From contig NZ_JAHTKP010000029.1 of NCBI RefSeq assembly GCF_019192735.1, positions 1 through 64,000 of the forward strand: a stretch of DNA of 64,000 nucleotides. The letters run 5' to 3'. Source of the DNA: Kitasatospora aureofaciens. Lineage in GTDB: Bacteria; Actinomycetota; Actinomycetes; Streptomycetales; Streptomycetaceae. Made by a program: the position numbers and the translations under genes. A model generated the notes under the pieces. The model ran no database searches, was not told the origin of the DNA, and was given only the letters and a program-made list of their open reading frames with translations. Shown one piece after another: positions 8,531-17,280 of the stretch (the first letter of the stretch is position 1; every line of letters starts with the position of its first letter).

Positions 8531-8567
8531 CGCGTGCCGCGCGGGGGCTTCGCCCCGTGCGTGTGCG

Positions 8568-8726
8568 CAGGTCCTGACCGGAACCGGCGATGCCACGATC
8601 CTCTACACCGACATGCACTCCCGTTACTGGAGCCAGCACGACCGGACCGGACGCAACTGGGCGGGACGACTCCTCGAACTCGTCCGCGCCGAACTCGCCG
8701 CGCAGCGGCACGGCCTGACCTGCTGA
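8568..8726 (+). pseudogene. C-terminal fragment of an unidentified protein
   Basis: The frame ending at TGA 8724-8726 reads ILYTDMHSRYWSQHDRTG and continues NWAGRLLELVRAEL, which looks like genuine coding sequence with strong GC third-position bias. Upstream, it runs directly into the IS200/IS605-type end and loses coding character, so the 5' part of the gene has been lost or displaced. Family not recognised. Confidence 0.45.
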
Positions 8727-8826
8727 ACGGCGCCGGTCATGGTGGCGCCGGCGCGAGCCGACCCACTGCCTGCCGTGGCGGCCCGTCCGTATCCACCCAT
8801 ACGCTGCATGTCAGGGCACCGCCGTG

Positions 8827-8970
8827 ATGTCACCCTGCCCGGCCGAACTGACCGCCGACGGCGGGCCGCTGGACCGGGCCGTGGCCGTCTACCGCCTCGT
8901 GCTCGCCCACACCCTCGGCTCCGTGCTCCACGAGGTCCCGCGCACCGGCGCCGCCCCGGAAAGGGACTGA
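8827..8970 (+). CDS. Small hypothetical ORF
   Basis: A 47-residue frame from ATG at 8827 to TGA at 8970: it includes ELTADGGPLDRAVAVYRL and a hydrophobic helix-like VLAHTLGSVLHEV. Third positions are strongly G/C. There is no convincing ribosome site, so it may instead be a fragment of a larger lost gene, in keeping with the decayed surroundings. It precedes the PIG-L gene by 78 bases on the same strand. Confidence 0.3.
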   Translation: MSPCPAELTADGGPLDRAVAVYRLVLAHTLGSVLHEVPRTGAAPERD

Positions 8971-9048
8971 CGGGAGGCCAGGTGCCGGCGGGTGCCGGCC
9001 CGGCGCAGACTGGGACCGATCGTTTCGACCGACCCGAGGACGGATCCC

Positions 9049-9882
9049 ATGGCCGACCGGCCCCTGACACTGATGGCAGTGCACGCCCACCCGGACGACG
9101 AGGCCACCGCGACGGGCGGCGTCCTCGCCCGCTACGCCGCGGACGGCGTCCGCACCGTGCTCGTCACCTGTACCGACGGCGGCTGCGGCGACGGTCCGGG
9201 CGGTGTCAAGCCGGGCGAGGCGGGACACGATCCGGCCGCCGTCGCTGCGCTGCGCCGCAAGGAGCTCGAAGCCAGCTGCCAGGTTCTCGGGGTCAGCCAC
9301 CTCGAACTGCTCGGATACGCCGACTCCGGGATGATGGGCTGGCCGGCCAACGACGCCCCCGGGTCGTTCTGGAGCACGCCGGTCGCCGAGGGGGCCGCCC
9401 GGCTCGCCGAACTGATGCTCCGCTACCGGCCCGACGTGGTGGTGACCTACGACGAGAACGGATTCTACGGCCACCCCGACCACATCCAGGCGAACCGGAT
9501 CACGACGGCTGCGCTCTCGCAGGCCGGGCTGACGCCCAAGGTCTACTGGACCACCGCGCCGCGTTCGACGATGAAGAAGTTCGGCGAGATCATGCGCGAG
9601 TTCGGCGCGGACTGGGAGGAGCCGGACCCGTCCGAGGACGGGGCGCGGCCCCAGATCGGGCTCCCCGACGAGGACATCACCACCTGGGTGGACACCACGG
9701 AGTTCGGCGGCCGGAAGTACGACGCGCTGCTCGCGCACGCCAGCCAGAGCGAGAACATCTTCTTCCTGCGGATGGGCAAGGAGAGGTTCACCGAGCTGAT
9801 GGGCGTGGAGACGTTCGTCCGCGTCCACGACACCACCGGCGCGGCACTGCCCGAGCGGGACCTGTTCGCCGGACTGCGCTGA
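9049..9882 (+). CDS. PIG-L (LmbE) family deacetylase
   Basis: A 277-residue LmbE-like zinc deacetylase. The family metal site HAHPDDE is at residues 11-17, with the third ligand in GHPDH (about residue 145). These enzymes remove acetyl groups from GlcNAc-type substrates; actinobacterial relatives include MshB (mycothiol synthesis) and Mca (mycothiol S-conjugate amidase). The length fits, but the sequence alone does not tell which substrate is used. ATG at 9049 follows GAGGACGG. It is the only intact gene in a decayed region and has no obvious partner. Confidence 0.85.
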   Translation: MADRPLTLMAVHAHPDDEATATGGVLARYAADGVRTVLVTCTDGGCGDGPGGVKPGEAGHDPAAVAALRRKELEASCQVLGVSHLELLGYADSGMMGWPANDAPGSFWSTPVAEGAARLAELMLRYRPDVVVTYDENGFYGHPDHIQANRITTAALSQAGLTPKVYWTTAPRSTMKKFGEIMREFGADWEEPDPSEDGARPQIGLPDEDITTWVDTTEFGGRKYDALLAHASQSENIFFLRMGKERFTELMGVETFVRVHDTTGAALPERDLFAGLR

Positions 9883-9887
9883 TCCCC

Positions 9888-10065
9888 GGCATCGAGTCCA
9901 CCCCGCGCGAGGCCCACGACCGCGGCTGCACCGCCCACGTCGTCCACGTCGTCCACGACGCCTGCGCGGCCTTCACCCGCGCCCGGCAGGACCACGTCCG
10001 CGAGCACGTGATCCACCACTTCGGCGCCGGGACCGACGCCGCCGCTAACGAGGTCCGGGCGGTGA
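9888..10065 (+). pseudogene. Fragment of an isochorismatase-family cysteine hydrolase
   Basis: Immediately after the PIG-L stop, the frame at 9891 reads IESTPREAHDRGCTAHVVHVVHDACAAF, then HVREHVIHHFG. This matches the C-terminal third of isochorismatase-like hydrolases (ES-x-R-x-A-x-DRG, then DACA). There is no start and no catalytic N-terminal part. A duplicated cacgtcgtc makes HVVHVVH, suggesting slippage. It is a dead remnant. Confidence 0.5.
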
Positions 10066-10298
10066 TGCCGGCCGCTGCGATCCGGCACCCGCTCAGCGGC
10101 GAAGGCCGACGGCCGTGCGGCTGGACCGAGTTGCAGGGGCAGCGGATGGGAACGGCGAAGGGGCGGTCTGCGCGGCGGGTGCGGGCGCGCACGCGACGGT
10201 GTTGCGGGCGGCCGGCCTCGCGCTGCTCGCCGCCGGCACGGGCCGAGGCCCGGCCCCGCCCGGGTGGGGCCGGGTGGGGCCGGGCCGTTGGCAGTGGG

Positions 10299-10646
10299 TC
10301 AGCAGGCGTAGTCGGAGGCGGTGGTCCAGTAGTCGAGCGCCGCCCAGGTGTTCGGGCCGACGATGCCGTCGACGTCGAGGCCGGCACACTGCTGGAACCG
10401 CCGGACGTCGTTCAGCGTGCCGCCGCCGAAGATGCCGTCACGGGTCAGGTTGCTGCCGGTCATCGAGTAGTGGAGTTCGCACTGGAGCTGCTTGACGGCG
10501 GTGCCGGTGGAGCCCCGGGACAGGGTCGGCTCGCTGTTGGTGTAGCTGCACGAGCTGGAGCTCTGCGCGGAGGCGGTGGGCGCGGCGGCGACGCCGAGGG
10601 AGAGCGCGAGTGCGGCGACGCCGAGCGCGGCGGTGATCTTCTTCAT
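10299..10646 (-). CDS. Secreted peptidoglycan-binding domain protein
   Basis: A 115-residue exported protein. The signal peptide (MKKITAALGVAALALSLGV) ends at a likely cleavage site ASA|QS near residue 27. The rest is one PG_binding_1 domain: LSRGSTGTAVKQLQCEL, then DGIFGGGTLNDVRRFQ and DGIVGPNTWAAL. There are four Cys in the mature part, which could form disulfides. It probably binds cell-wall peptidoglycan outside the cell; no catalytic domain is attached. ATG at 10646 follows a GGGGGA site. Single gene with no operon partner. Confidence 0.85.
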   Translation of the reverse strand: MKKITAALGVAALALSLGVAAAPTASAQSSSSCSYTNSEPTLSRGSTGTAVKQLQCELHYSMTGSNLTRDGIFGGGTLNDVRRFQQCAGLDVDGIVGPNTWAALDYWTTASDYAC

Positions 10647-10976
10647 GGTGCCGTCCCCCTTCAGGGATCATCTGGAAGCCGGGTGCATGACAAAGCATCC
10701 GGCGGGCCCGCTCCGGCAAGGAGCCGGGCGGACGCCGGACGGGCGGCGGCGGGAGGCCACCCCGGTCGGCCTCCCGCCGGCGCGCCCCGTCCCGGCGCTC
10801 CCATCGTGCCGACGGCTCCGGGACGTTGTCGCCGTGCTTCGGCGTCAGCCGAAAAAGGACAGATCCTCCGGCCCGGCTGCGCGGCCGGGACGGTCACGTC
10901 CTGTCGTCCGGTGCCGCGTCCCCGGCCAGGAGATGCACCGTTTCTTCACAGACCAGCCGAACGGCGGGAGCGCAGT

Positions 10977-11004
10977 GCGCCGATCGGCGCGCCGTAGGTA
11001 TAAA
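10977..11004 (+). promoter_or_regulatory. Promoter with palindrome upstream of the GT39 gene
   Basis: A TATAAA box (10999-11004) lies about 60 bases before the GT39 start. A perfect 14-base palindrome GCGCCGATCGGCGC (10977-10990) sits just upstream, in the -35 area, and could be an operator. The rest of 10647-10976 shows no gene; it also holds the promoter of the divergent peptidoglycan-binding gene. Confidence 0.5.
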
Positions 11005-11065
11005 AATGCCCAAACCGGGGCGCTTTCCAAGGGAACTCTCATCGACGCAGCCGAGGGTGCCGCCC

Positions 11066-13297
11066 ATGGCTACCAATGTCCTCACCGTCCCCCGGGAGTC
11101 CCCGCTCCCCCCGCCTCCCCGCCGCAGAGCGCCGTGGAAGTCCCCCGACGGCCAGCCGTCCTACGCCCGCCCCGCCCTGCTGGGGATCGCGGCCGTCGCC
11201 GCCGTGCTGTACGCGTGGAACATCAACCACAGCCAGTACCACAGCTTCTACGCCGATGCCGTGCGCAGCATGACGGAGAGCTGGAAGGCGTTCGTGTTCG
11301 GGTCGTTCGACCCGGCGAGCACGATCACGCTGGACAAGCTGCCCGGTTTCCTGTGGCCGCAGGCGCTGTCGGCGCGGGTCTTCGGCTTCCACCCGTGGGC
11401 GCTGACCCTGCCGCAGGTGGTCGAGGGCGTGCTGGCCGTTCTGGTGCTGTACCGGGTGGTGCGCCGGTGGGCCGGGGCCGACGCCGGGCTGCTGGCGGCC
11501 GCGGCGTTCACCCTGACGCCGGTCGCCGCCGGGCTGTTCCGCACCGCGGTCGAGGACGCCGCCTTCACGTTGCTGCTCCTGCTCGCGGCGGACGCGGCGC
11601 AGCGGGCCGCCCACACGGCGCGGCTGCGGCCGCTGCTGCTGGCCGGGGTCTGGGTGGGGCTGGCGTTCCAGACGAAGATGGTGGAGGCGTGGGCGGTGCT
11701 GCCCGCGCTTGCCGCGGTGTACCTGCTGGCGGCGCCGACCACGTTGCGGCGGCGGCTCGGGCATGTCGCCGTGGCCGGGCTGGTGGCCTTCGCCGTGTCG
11801 GCCTCCTGGATGCTGGCCGTCACGCTCACCCCGGCGCAGGACCGTCCGTACGTGGACGGCACCACGGACAACTCGGCGTTCAGCATGGTGGTGGGCTACA
11901 ACTTCCTGAACCGTTTCTCCTCGCTGGGGATGAGTGCGGCGCAGACCGGCAGTGTCCAGGCTGTCCGGGGCGGTGACGGGGGCCGCGTTGTCGGGGCCGG
12001 TGGGGGTTCCGGTGCGGGTTCGCAGGGCGGGCAGTCCCCGTCCGCGGCGCAGAGTTCTTCCGGGGCGTCCGGCCAGGGCGGCGGGGGCGGTCAGGGCGGC
12101 AATGCGGGTGACGGCGGGTGGACGAAGATGTTCGGCTCGCAGTTCGCCCCGCAGACCGGCTGGCTCTATCCGCTCGCCGCCGTCGCGCTGGTCTGCGGAC
12201 TGGCCTGGCGGCGCCGTGAGCCGCGCACCGACGTGCTGCGGGCCGGCTACGTCCTGTGGGGCACCTGGCTGGGCGTGTTCTTCCTGGTCTTCAGTGCGGG
12301 CAGCGTCGGCGGGCACAGCTACTACATGGGTGTGATCGCCGCTCCGCTGGCGGTCCTGGGCGGCGCGGGGACCGTGCTGCTGTGGCGGGGTTTCCGCGAC
12401 GGCGGTGTGCGGGCGTGGGCGCTTCCCGCCGCGATCGCCGGCACCGTCGCCTGGTCCGCGTTCCTGGCCGGGGAGTTCCCGGGCTTCCTGCCGTGGCTGG
12501 CGCCGACCGTGATCGCCCTGGGCGTTGTGGCGCTGGCACTGCTCGGGGCGGCCAGGCTGGGCCGCTTCCCCGGCCGGCGGCTTGCGCTGGCGGGTCTGCT
12601 GGCGGGCGTCGCGGCGATGCTGGTCGCACCGGGCGCCTGGGCGTCGTCGGTGCTGAGCTCGACGTACGGCAACTCGGGCATGGGCACCGTCGGCCCCGCC
12701 AAGGGCGGCCGGGGTGGCGGTGGCCGTCACTCGTTCCCGGGGGCGGCGTCCGCTGCGGGCGCCGGCGCCGAGCGGGTGCAGCGCGGCGGGTTCGGCGGCT
12801 CCTCGGAGCACCTGACGGCGTCCCAGCAGGCTCTGTTCGACTACCTGAAGGACCGTCGGAGCGGCGCCCGTTACCTGTTCGCCGCGACCAGCTGGAGCGC
12901 CGCCTCGCCCTTCATCCTGGCGACGGGCGAGGAGGTCCTGCCGATGGGCGGCTTCAGCGGCTCGGCGCCGTCGCCGACGCTGGATCGGTTCCGACAGCTC
13001 GTCGGGACGGGCGAGTTGCGGTACGTCCTGCTCGGCGCCGACCGCGGCGGCAGCGGCCGGCACGGCGGCGCAGGCGGTGGTGGCGGCGGTGGCGGCGGTG
13101 GCGGTGGTGGCGGCGGTGGCGAGTCGGCCAACCCGACGACGGCGCAGATCCAGTCCTGGGTGCGGACCGGTTGCACCGCGGTGCCGGCGGCCGAGTACGG
13201 CGGCGGCGCGGTCGCGACGGCGTCGGCCGCCGCCGGTGCGCGAGGCGATGACGCCACGGGCGCCCAGCAGCTCTACCTCTGCACGCACGCGGGCTGA
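11066..13297 (+). CDS. GT39-family membrane glycosyltransferase
   Basis: A 743-residue ArnT/PMT-like enzyme that would move a sugar from a polyprenyl-phosphate donor to an extracytoplasmic acceptor. After a proline-rich cytoplasmic start come about ten membrane segments. The first outer loop has NHSQYHSFYADAVRSM; GT39 enzymes carry catalytic acidic residues in this loop. TVEDAAF- and HSYYMGVIAAPLA-type segments fit Streptomyces GT39 proteins. Two low-complexity outer-face parts are notable: a Gly/Ser/Gln region (about 305-355) and a run of some 16 Gly near residue 680. ATG at 11066 is chosen over an earlier in-frame ATG at 10826 because it follows the promoter. Confidence 0.85.
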   Translation: MATNVLTVPRESPLPPPPRRRAPWKSPDGQPSYARPALLGIAAVAAVLYAWNINHSQYHSFYADAVRSMTESWKAFVFGSFDPASTITLDKLPGFLWPQALSARVFGFHPWALTLPQVVEGVLAVLVLYRVVRRWAGADAGLLAAAAFTLTPVAAGLFRTAVEDAAFTLLLLLAADAAQRAAHTARLRPLLLAGVWVGLAFQTKMVEAWAVLPALAAVYLLAAPTTLRRRLGHVAVAGLVAFAVSASWMLAVTLTPAQDRPYVDGTTDNSAFSMVVGYNFLNRFSSLGMSAAQTGSVQAVRGGDGGRVVGAGGGSGAGSQGGQSPSAAQSSSGASGQGGGGGQGGNAGDGGWTKMFGSQFAPQTGWLYPLAAVALVCGLAWRRREPRTDVLRAGYVLWGTWLGVFFLVFSAGSVGGHSYYMGVIAAPLAVLGGAGTVLLWRGFRDGGVRAWALPAAIAGTVAWSAFLAGEFPGFLPWLAPTVIALGVVALALLGAARLGRFPGRRLALAGLLAGVAAMLVAPGAWASSVLSSTYGNSGMGTVGPAKGGRGGGGRHSFPGAASAAGAGAERVQRGGFGGSSEHLTASQQALFDYLKDRRSGARYLFAATSWSAASPFILATGEEVLPMGGFSGSAPSPTLDRFRQLVGTGELRYVLLGADRGGSGRHGGAGGGGGGGGGGGGGGGGESANPTTAQIQSWVRTGCTAVPAAEYGGGAVATASAAAGARGDDATGAQQLYLCTHAG

Positions 13298-13318
13298 CGG
13301 ATCGATCGGTTCATGATT

Positions 13319-13356
13319 CACGGGAACGCGGGGCGGCACTGCCCCGCGTTCCCGTG
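13319..13356. terminator. Bidirectional terminator between convergent genes
   Basis: Arms CACGGGAACGCGGGGC (13319-13334) and its exact complement (13341-13356) flank a six-base loop. It lies in the 66-base gap between the GT39 gene and the convergent acyl-CoA ligase gene and should serve both. Confidence 0.85.
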
Positions 13357-13363
13357 GATGCGG

Positions 13364-14893
13364 CTACCGGGTGGCGGCCTGCTCGCGGAGGAGCTTCTTG
13401 TCGGGTTTGCCGGCGTCGGTGAGCGGGAGTGTGCGGGCGAAGGTGAGGTGGGCCGGCTCGTGGAGGGGGCCTCGGCGGGTGCGGACCAGGCTGCGCAGGT
13501 CGTCGGGGTCGAGCCGGGCGCCCGGGACGGGCACGACGACGGCGTGGATGCGTTCCACCTGGTTGGCGTCGGGGACGCCGAAGACCGCGCTCTGGCGGAC
13601 CTGGGGGTGGGAGTTGAGCAGGTCCTCGACCTCGGAGGTGTAGACGTGGCCGCCACCGGTGTTGATCAGGTCCTTCAGCCGGTCGACGATGTGGAGATAG
13701 CCCTCGTCGTCCAGGTAGCCGACGTCGCCGGTGTGCAGCCAGCCGTCCTTGAGGACGGTGGCGGTCAGCTCGGGCTGCTTCCAGTAGCCCGACATCAGGC
13801 TGTCCGAGCTGACGCAGACCTCGCCGCGCGCACCGGCGGGCAGGTCCCGGCCCGACTCGTCACGGATCGCCACCCGGTACCCGGGCGCGATCCGGCCGAC
13901 CGAGCGCAGCCGCTGCGGGCGGCCCGGGTCGTGGTCCTCGGCGTCGAGGACGCTGATGATGCCCGCCTCGTGCTGCCCGTAGAGCTGCACCAGCACCGGG
14001 CCGAAGCGCCGGATCGCGTCGGTGAGGCGGGCCGGTGAGGCCTGGCAGCCGCCGTAGGTGAGGCGGCGCAGGCTGCTGGTGTCGGTGTGCGCGCACTGCG
14101 GGTGGTCCAGCAGCTGGTAGAGCAGCGGCGGCATCAGGAACACGTCGGTGATGCGTTCCTGATCGATCGCCGCCAGGACGGCGCCCGCGTCGAAGCCGTC
14201 CAGCAGCACCACACTGCCGCCGGCGCGCAGCGCCTTGTCACTCATCTGTCCTGCGGCGTGGGCGATGGTGGTGCAGACCAGCAGCCGCGGCGGGTTCTGC
14301 GGGTCGCCGGGCAGGTCGGGGCCGAACGGGCGGTGCTGCCCGTAGGTGATGCAGATCCCCTTGGAGTGGCCGGTGGTACCTCCGGAGTGGCGGATGGTCC
14401 GTACGTCCTGCGGCCGGGCCCGGCTCGGGAAGGGGTCGGCCGGCTGGGCGGCGGCGAGTGCCAGCAGGTCGGTTCCCACGGTGCCGGGGCCGAGGACCAG
14501 GACGGTCCCGACGGGGGCTCGCCCGATGATCTCGGCGGCCCGGTCCGCGTGGCGGGGATCGACGATCAGCGCGTGCGTCTCGACGTCGCGGACCATGACG
14601 GCCTGTGTCTCGGCCGGCAGCCGGGTGTAGAGCTGGTTGACCCGGCAGCCGATCAGGTTGGCGGCGTACCGTGCGGCGATCGCCTCCGGCAGGTTGCCGG
14701 TCAGCAGGGTCACCGTGTGGTGGCGGTCGATGCCCCGGGCGCGCATGGCCCGCGCGAGGCGGTGGGTGAGGTCGCGGAGTTCTCCGGCGGTGGTGGGCCG
14801 TCCCTGGTGGACGACTGCCTCCCGCTCGGGAGTGGCCCCCAACACGTCCAGGATTTCCGTGACTTCGGTGCGGAAGGGCGGAGCGGCTGGCAT
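13364..14893 (-). CDS. Acyl-CoA ligase (AMP-binding)
   Basis: A 509-residue adenylate-forming enzyme that activates a carboxylic acid with ATP and joins it to CoA or a carrier. Visible motifs are the A3 P-loop HSGGTTGHSKG, YGQHEAG, DGWLHTGDVGYLDDEG, DRLKDLI and the C-terminal catalytic lysine region GKPDKKLL. The usual GGENVYP-like hinge reads GGHVYTSEVED. ATG at 14893 follows AAGGAA. It is last of three genes transcribed together with an acyl-CoA dehydrogenase and DapD, 22 bases after the dehydrogenase. The substrate cannot be read from the sequence; the context suggests a specialised acyl acid. Confidence 0.85.
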   Translation of the reverse strand: MPAAPPFRTEVTEILDVLGATPEREAVVHQGRPTTAGELRDLTHRLARAMRARGIDRHHTVTLLTGNLPEAIAARYAANLIGCRVNQLYTRLPAETQAVMVRDVETHALIVDPRHADRAAEIIGRAPVGTVLVLGPGTVGTDLLALAAAQPADPFPSRARPQDVRTIRHSGGTTGHSKGICITYGQHRPFGPDLPGDPQNPPRLLVCTTIAHAAGQMSDKALRAGGSVVLLDGFDAGAVLAAIDQERITDVFLMPPLLYQLLDHPQCAHTDTSSLRRLTYGGCQASPARLTDAIRRFGPVLVQLYGQHEAGIISVLDAEDHDPGRPQRLRSVGRIAPGYRVAIRDESGRDLPAGARGEVCVSSDSLMSGYWKQPELTATVLKDGWLHTGDVGYLDDEGYLHIVDRLKDLINTGGGHVYTSEVEDLLNSHPQVRQSAVFGVPDANQVERIHAVVVPVPGARLDPDDLRSLVRTRRGPLHEPAHLTFARTLPLTDAGKPDKKLLREQAATR

Positions 14894-14915
14894 CTGCGGT
14901 TCCTTGCGCCTCGGG

Positions 14916-16202
14916 TCAGTGGTGGGCGAGGAGCTGGACGTCCTCGGCCGGCCGGTGCTCGGTCTCCTCGGTGGGCCCGTGCCCGGCCCCCTCGGTCAGC
15001 AGGGAGTGGGCCAGCACGCTGTAGAGGGTGTCGTTGGGCCCGTCGGCGATGCGCAGCCCGCGGATGTCGCGCAGGCGCTTCTCCATCGGGGTCCGCTTGG
15101 TGTAGCCCTCGCTGCCGTGCAGTTGGAGGGCGAGGTCGACGGCACGGTAGGCGGCGTCGGTGGCCAGGGCTTTGGCGGCGGAGCACGCGGCGACGTCGGT
15201 CTCACCCTGGTCGATGCGCTCCAGCAGTGTGAAGCACCATGCGGTGGCGGCTTCGACCTCGGCGGCGGCGGTGCCCAGGCGGGCGGCGACGGAGGGGATG
15301 CCGGCCAGCGGCATCCGTCCGACGGTGCGACTGCGGGTGCGGGCGGCGGATTCGAGGATCGCCGCCACGGCGGCGCCGAGGCAGACCAGGGACATCATCA
15401 GCCGCCAGGCGGAGAAGTGCTCGTCGAAGATCCGGCGGCCGTCGCCGGGTTCGCCGAGCAGGAAGTCCTTGTCGAGGCGGGTGTCGACGAAGTGCAGGTG
15501 GCCGAAGCTCCATCCGCGCATGCCCAGCGGGTCGGTGGTCTCGCTGAGCACGCCCGGGGCGTTCGTCGGGACCCAGACCGCGGAGAGCGGCACGGCCCGC
15601 AGGTCGGCCCGGCCGACGTCCTGGCGGTCGATCAGCTTGCAGAAGACGACGAAGCCGTAGGCCTCCTCGACGCGGCTGATCAGGCCCTTGGACCCCGAGA
15701 GCGTGTAGTGGTCGCCGTGGTCGACCAGGACGGTGCGAAAGCCCCGCAGGTCCGAGCCCGAGTGCGGTTCGCTGGACGCGATGCCGGCCAACTTGCCTGC
15801 CGTGACGACCTGTTCGCGGGTGCTTTGGACGAGCGTGGGCGAGCCGTGGCGCAGCGGCATCGCGGCGTGCCCGGTGCTGAAGATCTCGCGGGCGTCGCAG
15901 TCCCGTTGTCCGGCGAGGAACATGGCCATGCCCTGGGCGACGCGTCCGGTCACGCCCGGCGCGTCGGGCTCGGTCGGATCGCCCGGCTCACCCGGCTCAC
16001 CCGGCTCGCCCGGGGAGGCGAGGTCGATGCCGGTGAGCCCGGCGGCGGCGGCCTGCGCCCGCAGGGAGAGCCAGTCGGGGCGGGGGTCGTTCTCGCAGAC
16101 CGGGTTGGGCAGGTGGGTGTCCAGAAATGCTGTCAGCCGGGAGTGGAGGTCCCCGAGTTCGGGGTGACGAGCCAGAAGCGGGCTGATGCCGGTGGCGTGC
16201 AT
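14916..16202 (-). CDS. Acyl-CoA dehydrogenase family flavoprotein
   Basis: A 428-residue acyl-CoA dehydrogenase-like protein that would introduce a double bond into an acyl thioester using FAD. Signatures include ASSEPHSGSDLRGF in the middle domain and the C-terminal helical QLHGSEGYTK followed by RDIRGLRIADGPNDT. An unusual GEPGEPGEPGDPTEPD repeat sits at about residues 65-80, in place of a normal linker. ATG at 16202 follows GAGGAA. It lies between dapD-like (74 bases upstream) and the acyl-CoA ligase, so the two acyl enzymes probably act on the same acid. Confidence 0.85.
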   Translation of the reverse strand: MHATGISPLLARHPELGDLHSRLTAFLDTHLPNPVCENDPRPDWLSLRAQAAAAGLTGIDLASPGEPGEPGEPGDPTEPDAPGVTGRVAQGMAMFLAGQRDCDAREIFSTGHAAMPLRHGSPTLVQSTREQVVTAGKLAGIASSEPHSGSDLRGFRTVLVDHGDHYTLSGSKGLISRVEEAYGFVVFCKLIDRQDVGRADLRAVPLSAVWVPTNAPGVLSETTDPLGMRGWSFGHLHFVDTRLDKDFLLGEPGDGRRIFDEHFSAWRLMMSLVCLGAAVAAILESAARTRSRTVGRMPLAGIPSVAARLGTAAAEVEAATAWCFTLLERIDQGETDVAACSAAKALATDAAYRAVDLALQLHGSEGYTKRTPMEKRLRDIRGLRIADGPNDTLYSVLAHSLLTEGAGHGPTEETEHRPAEDVQLLAHH

Positions 16203-16276
16203 GGGTGAGGGTTCCTCGGGAGTCGTCAAGGAGCCGGCGTGAGGCGGCTGAGGCGGCGTGAGGCGGCGGACCTGGG

Positions 16277-17122
16277 TCAGAGGATGACCGGGGGCTGGGT
16301 GCGCACCGCGTCGTTGAGCTTGGCCTTGTCGTGCCGCTCGCCCTTCTTGAGGTGCTTGATCACCAGCAGGCAGGGGAGGCCGAATGTGCCACCGGCGAAC
16401 TCGCGCGGACGGCTGGCGGGGACGGCGACCGTCCACGGCGGCACCTCGCCGCGGCCGAGCTCCTCGCCGGTGGCCGCGTCGATCACGGGGATCGTGTCGG
16501 TCAGCAGGGCTCCGGCGCCGAGCAGGGCGCCCTCGCCGACCCGGGCACCGCTGTAGATCATCGAACGGGCGCCGATGAACGCGTCGTCCTCGATCACCAC
16601 CGGCCTGGCCATGGGAGGTTCGATCATGCCGCCCAGCCCGACCCCGCCGGACAGGTGGACGTTGCGGCCGATCTGGGCGCACGAGCCGATGCCGACCCAG
16701 GAGTCCACCAGGGTCCCCTCGCCCACGTACGAGCCGATGCCGATGTGACTGGGCATCACCACGGCACCGGGCTCCTGGTAGCTGCCCCGCCGGATCACCG
16801 CGCCCGGCGACACCTGGACCCCCGAGCCGTCGATCCCGGTCTTCAGCGGGATCTTGTCGGCGCACTGGAACGGCCCGAACTGCGAAGTCTGCGGCGAGGC
16901 CTGCTTGTAGAGCAGCAGGATCGCGTTCTTCAGCCAGTCGTGCACCACGACCTCGCCCTCGACCAGCTCGGCCACCCGCGCGCGACCGGTGTCCAGCAGG
17001 TCGATCGCCGCGTCGACGGCGGCCACCGCCTCGGCGGACTGCAGCGAGACCTCGTCCCGCCGCTCCCAGAGGTCTTCGAGCTCGCTGCGCAAGCCCGCCA
17101 CATCGACACCACGATTCCGCAT
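16277..17122 (-). CDS. dapD-like: DapD-type tetrahydrodipicolinate N-succinyltransferase homologue
   Basis: A 281-residue left-handed beta-helix acyltransferase of the proteobacterial DapD kind. The N-terminal helical part reads WERRDEVS, and WLKNAILL follows; the hexapeptide domain has MPSHIGIGSYVGEGTLVDSW, SCAQIGRNVHLSGGVGLGG and IEDDAFIGARS. These match E. coli DapD closely, whereas Streptomyces lysine synthesis normally uses the longer actinobacterial DapD. A similar enzyme (TabB) acts in tabtoxin synthesis. Its place upstream of two acyl-CoA enzymes suggests acylation of an amino-acid-like intermediate of a specialised product. ATG at 17122; a longer start at 17242 adds an unrelated Pro/Ala tail. 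Confidence 0.8.
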   Translation of the reverse strand: MRNRGVDVAGLRSELEDLWERRDEVSLQSAEAVAAVDAAIDLLDTGRARVAELVEGEVVVHDWLKNAILLLYKQASPQTSQFGPFQCADKIPLKTGIDGSGVQVSPGAVIRRGSYQEPGAVVMPSHIGIGSYVGEGTLVDSWVGIGSCAQIGRNVHLSGGVGLGGMIEPPMARPVVIEDDAFIGARSMIYSGARVGEGALLGAGALLTDTIPVIDAATGEELGRGEVPPWTVAVPASRPREFAGGTFGLPCLLVIKHLKKGERHDKAKLNDAVRTQPPVIL

Positions 17123-17280
17123 CGCACCCCACGCATTCCAGATCGGATGGACGGCCCTTCCGGCGAGAGCCGGGGCCGGAGCCGGACCGCATGCACGCAC
17201 TGTCCCCGTACGCGGTCTCCGGCTGCCGTGCGACGCCCCCATCCCTCCCCCGGGGACGTCCGCACGAGAACGGCACTGCG

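Noticed and set aside
11039..13339. 766-residue leftward frame over the GT39 gene
   Set aside because: Low-complexity Arg/Gln/Pro mirror frame; the rightward frame has membrane helices and GT39 features.
16005..16035. Repeat cluster as a CRISPR-like array
   Set aside because: Units are 9 bases, abutting, without spacers, and lie inside a coding frame.
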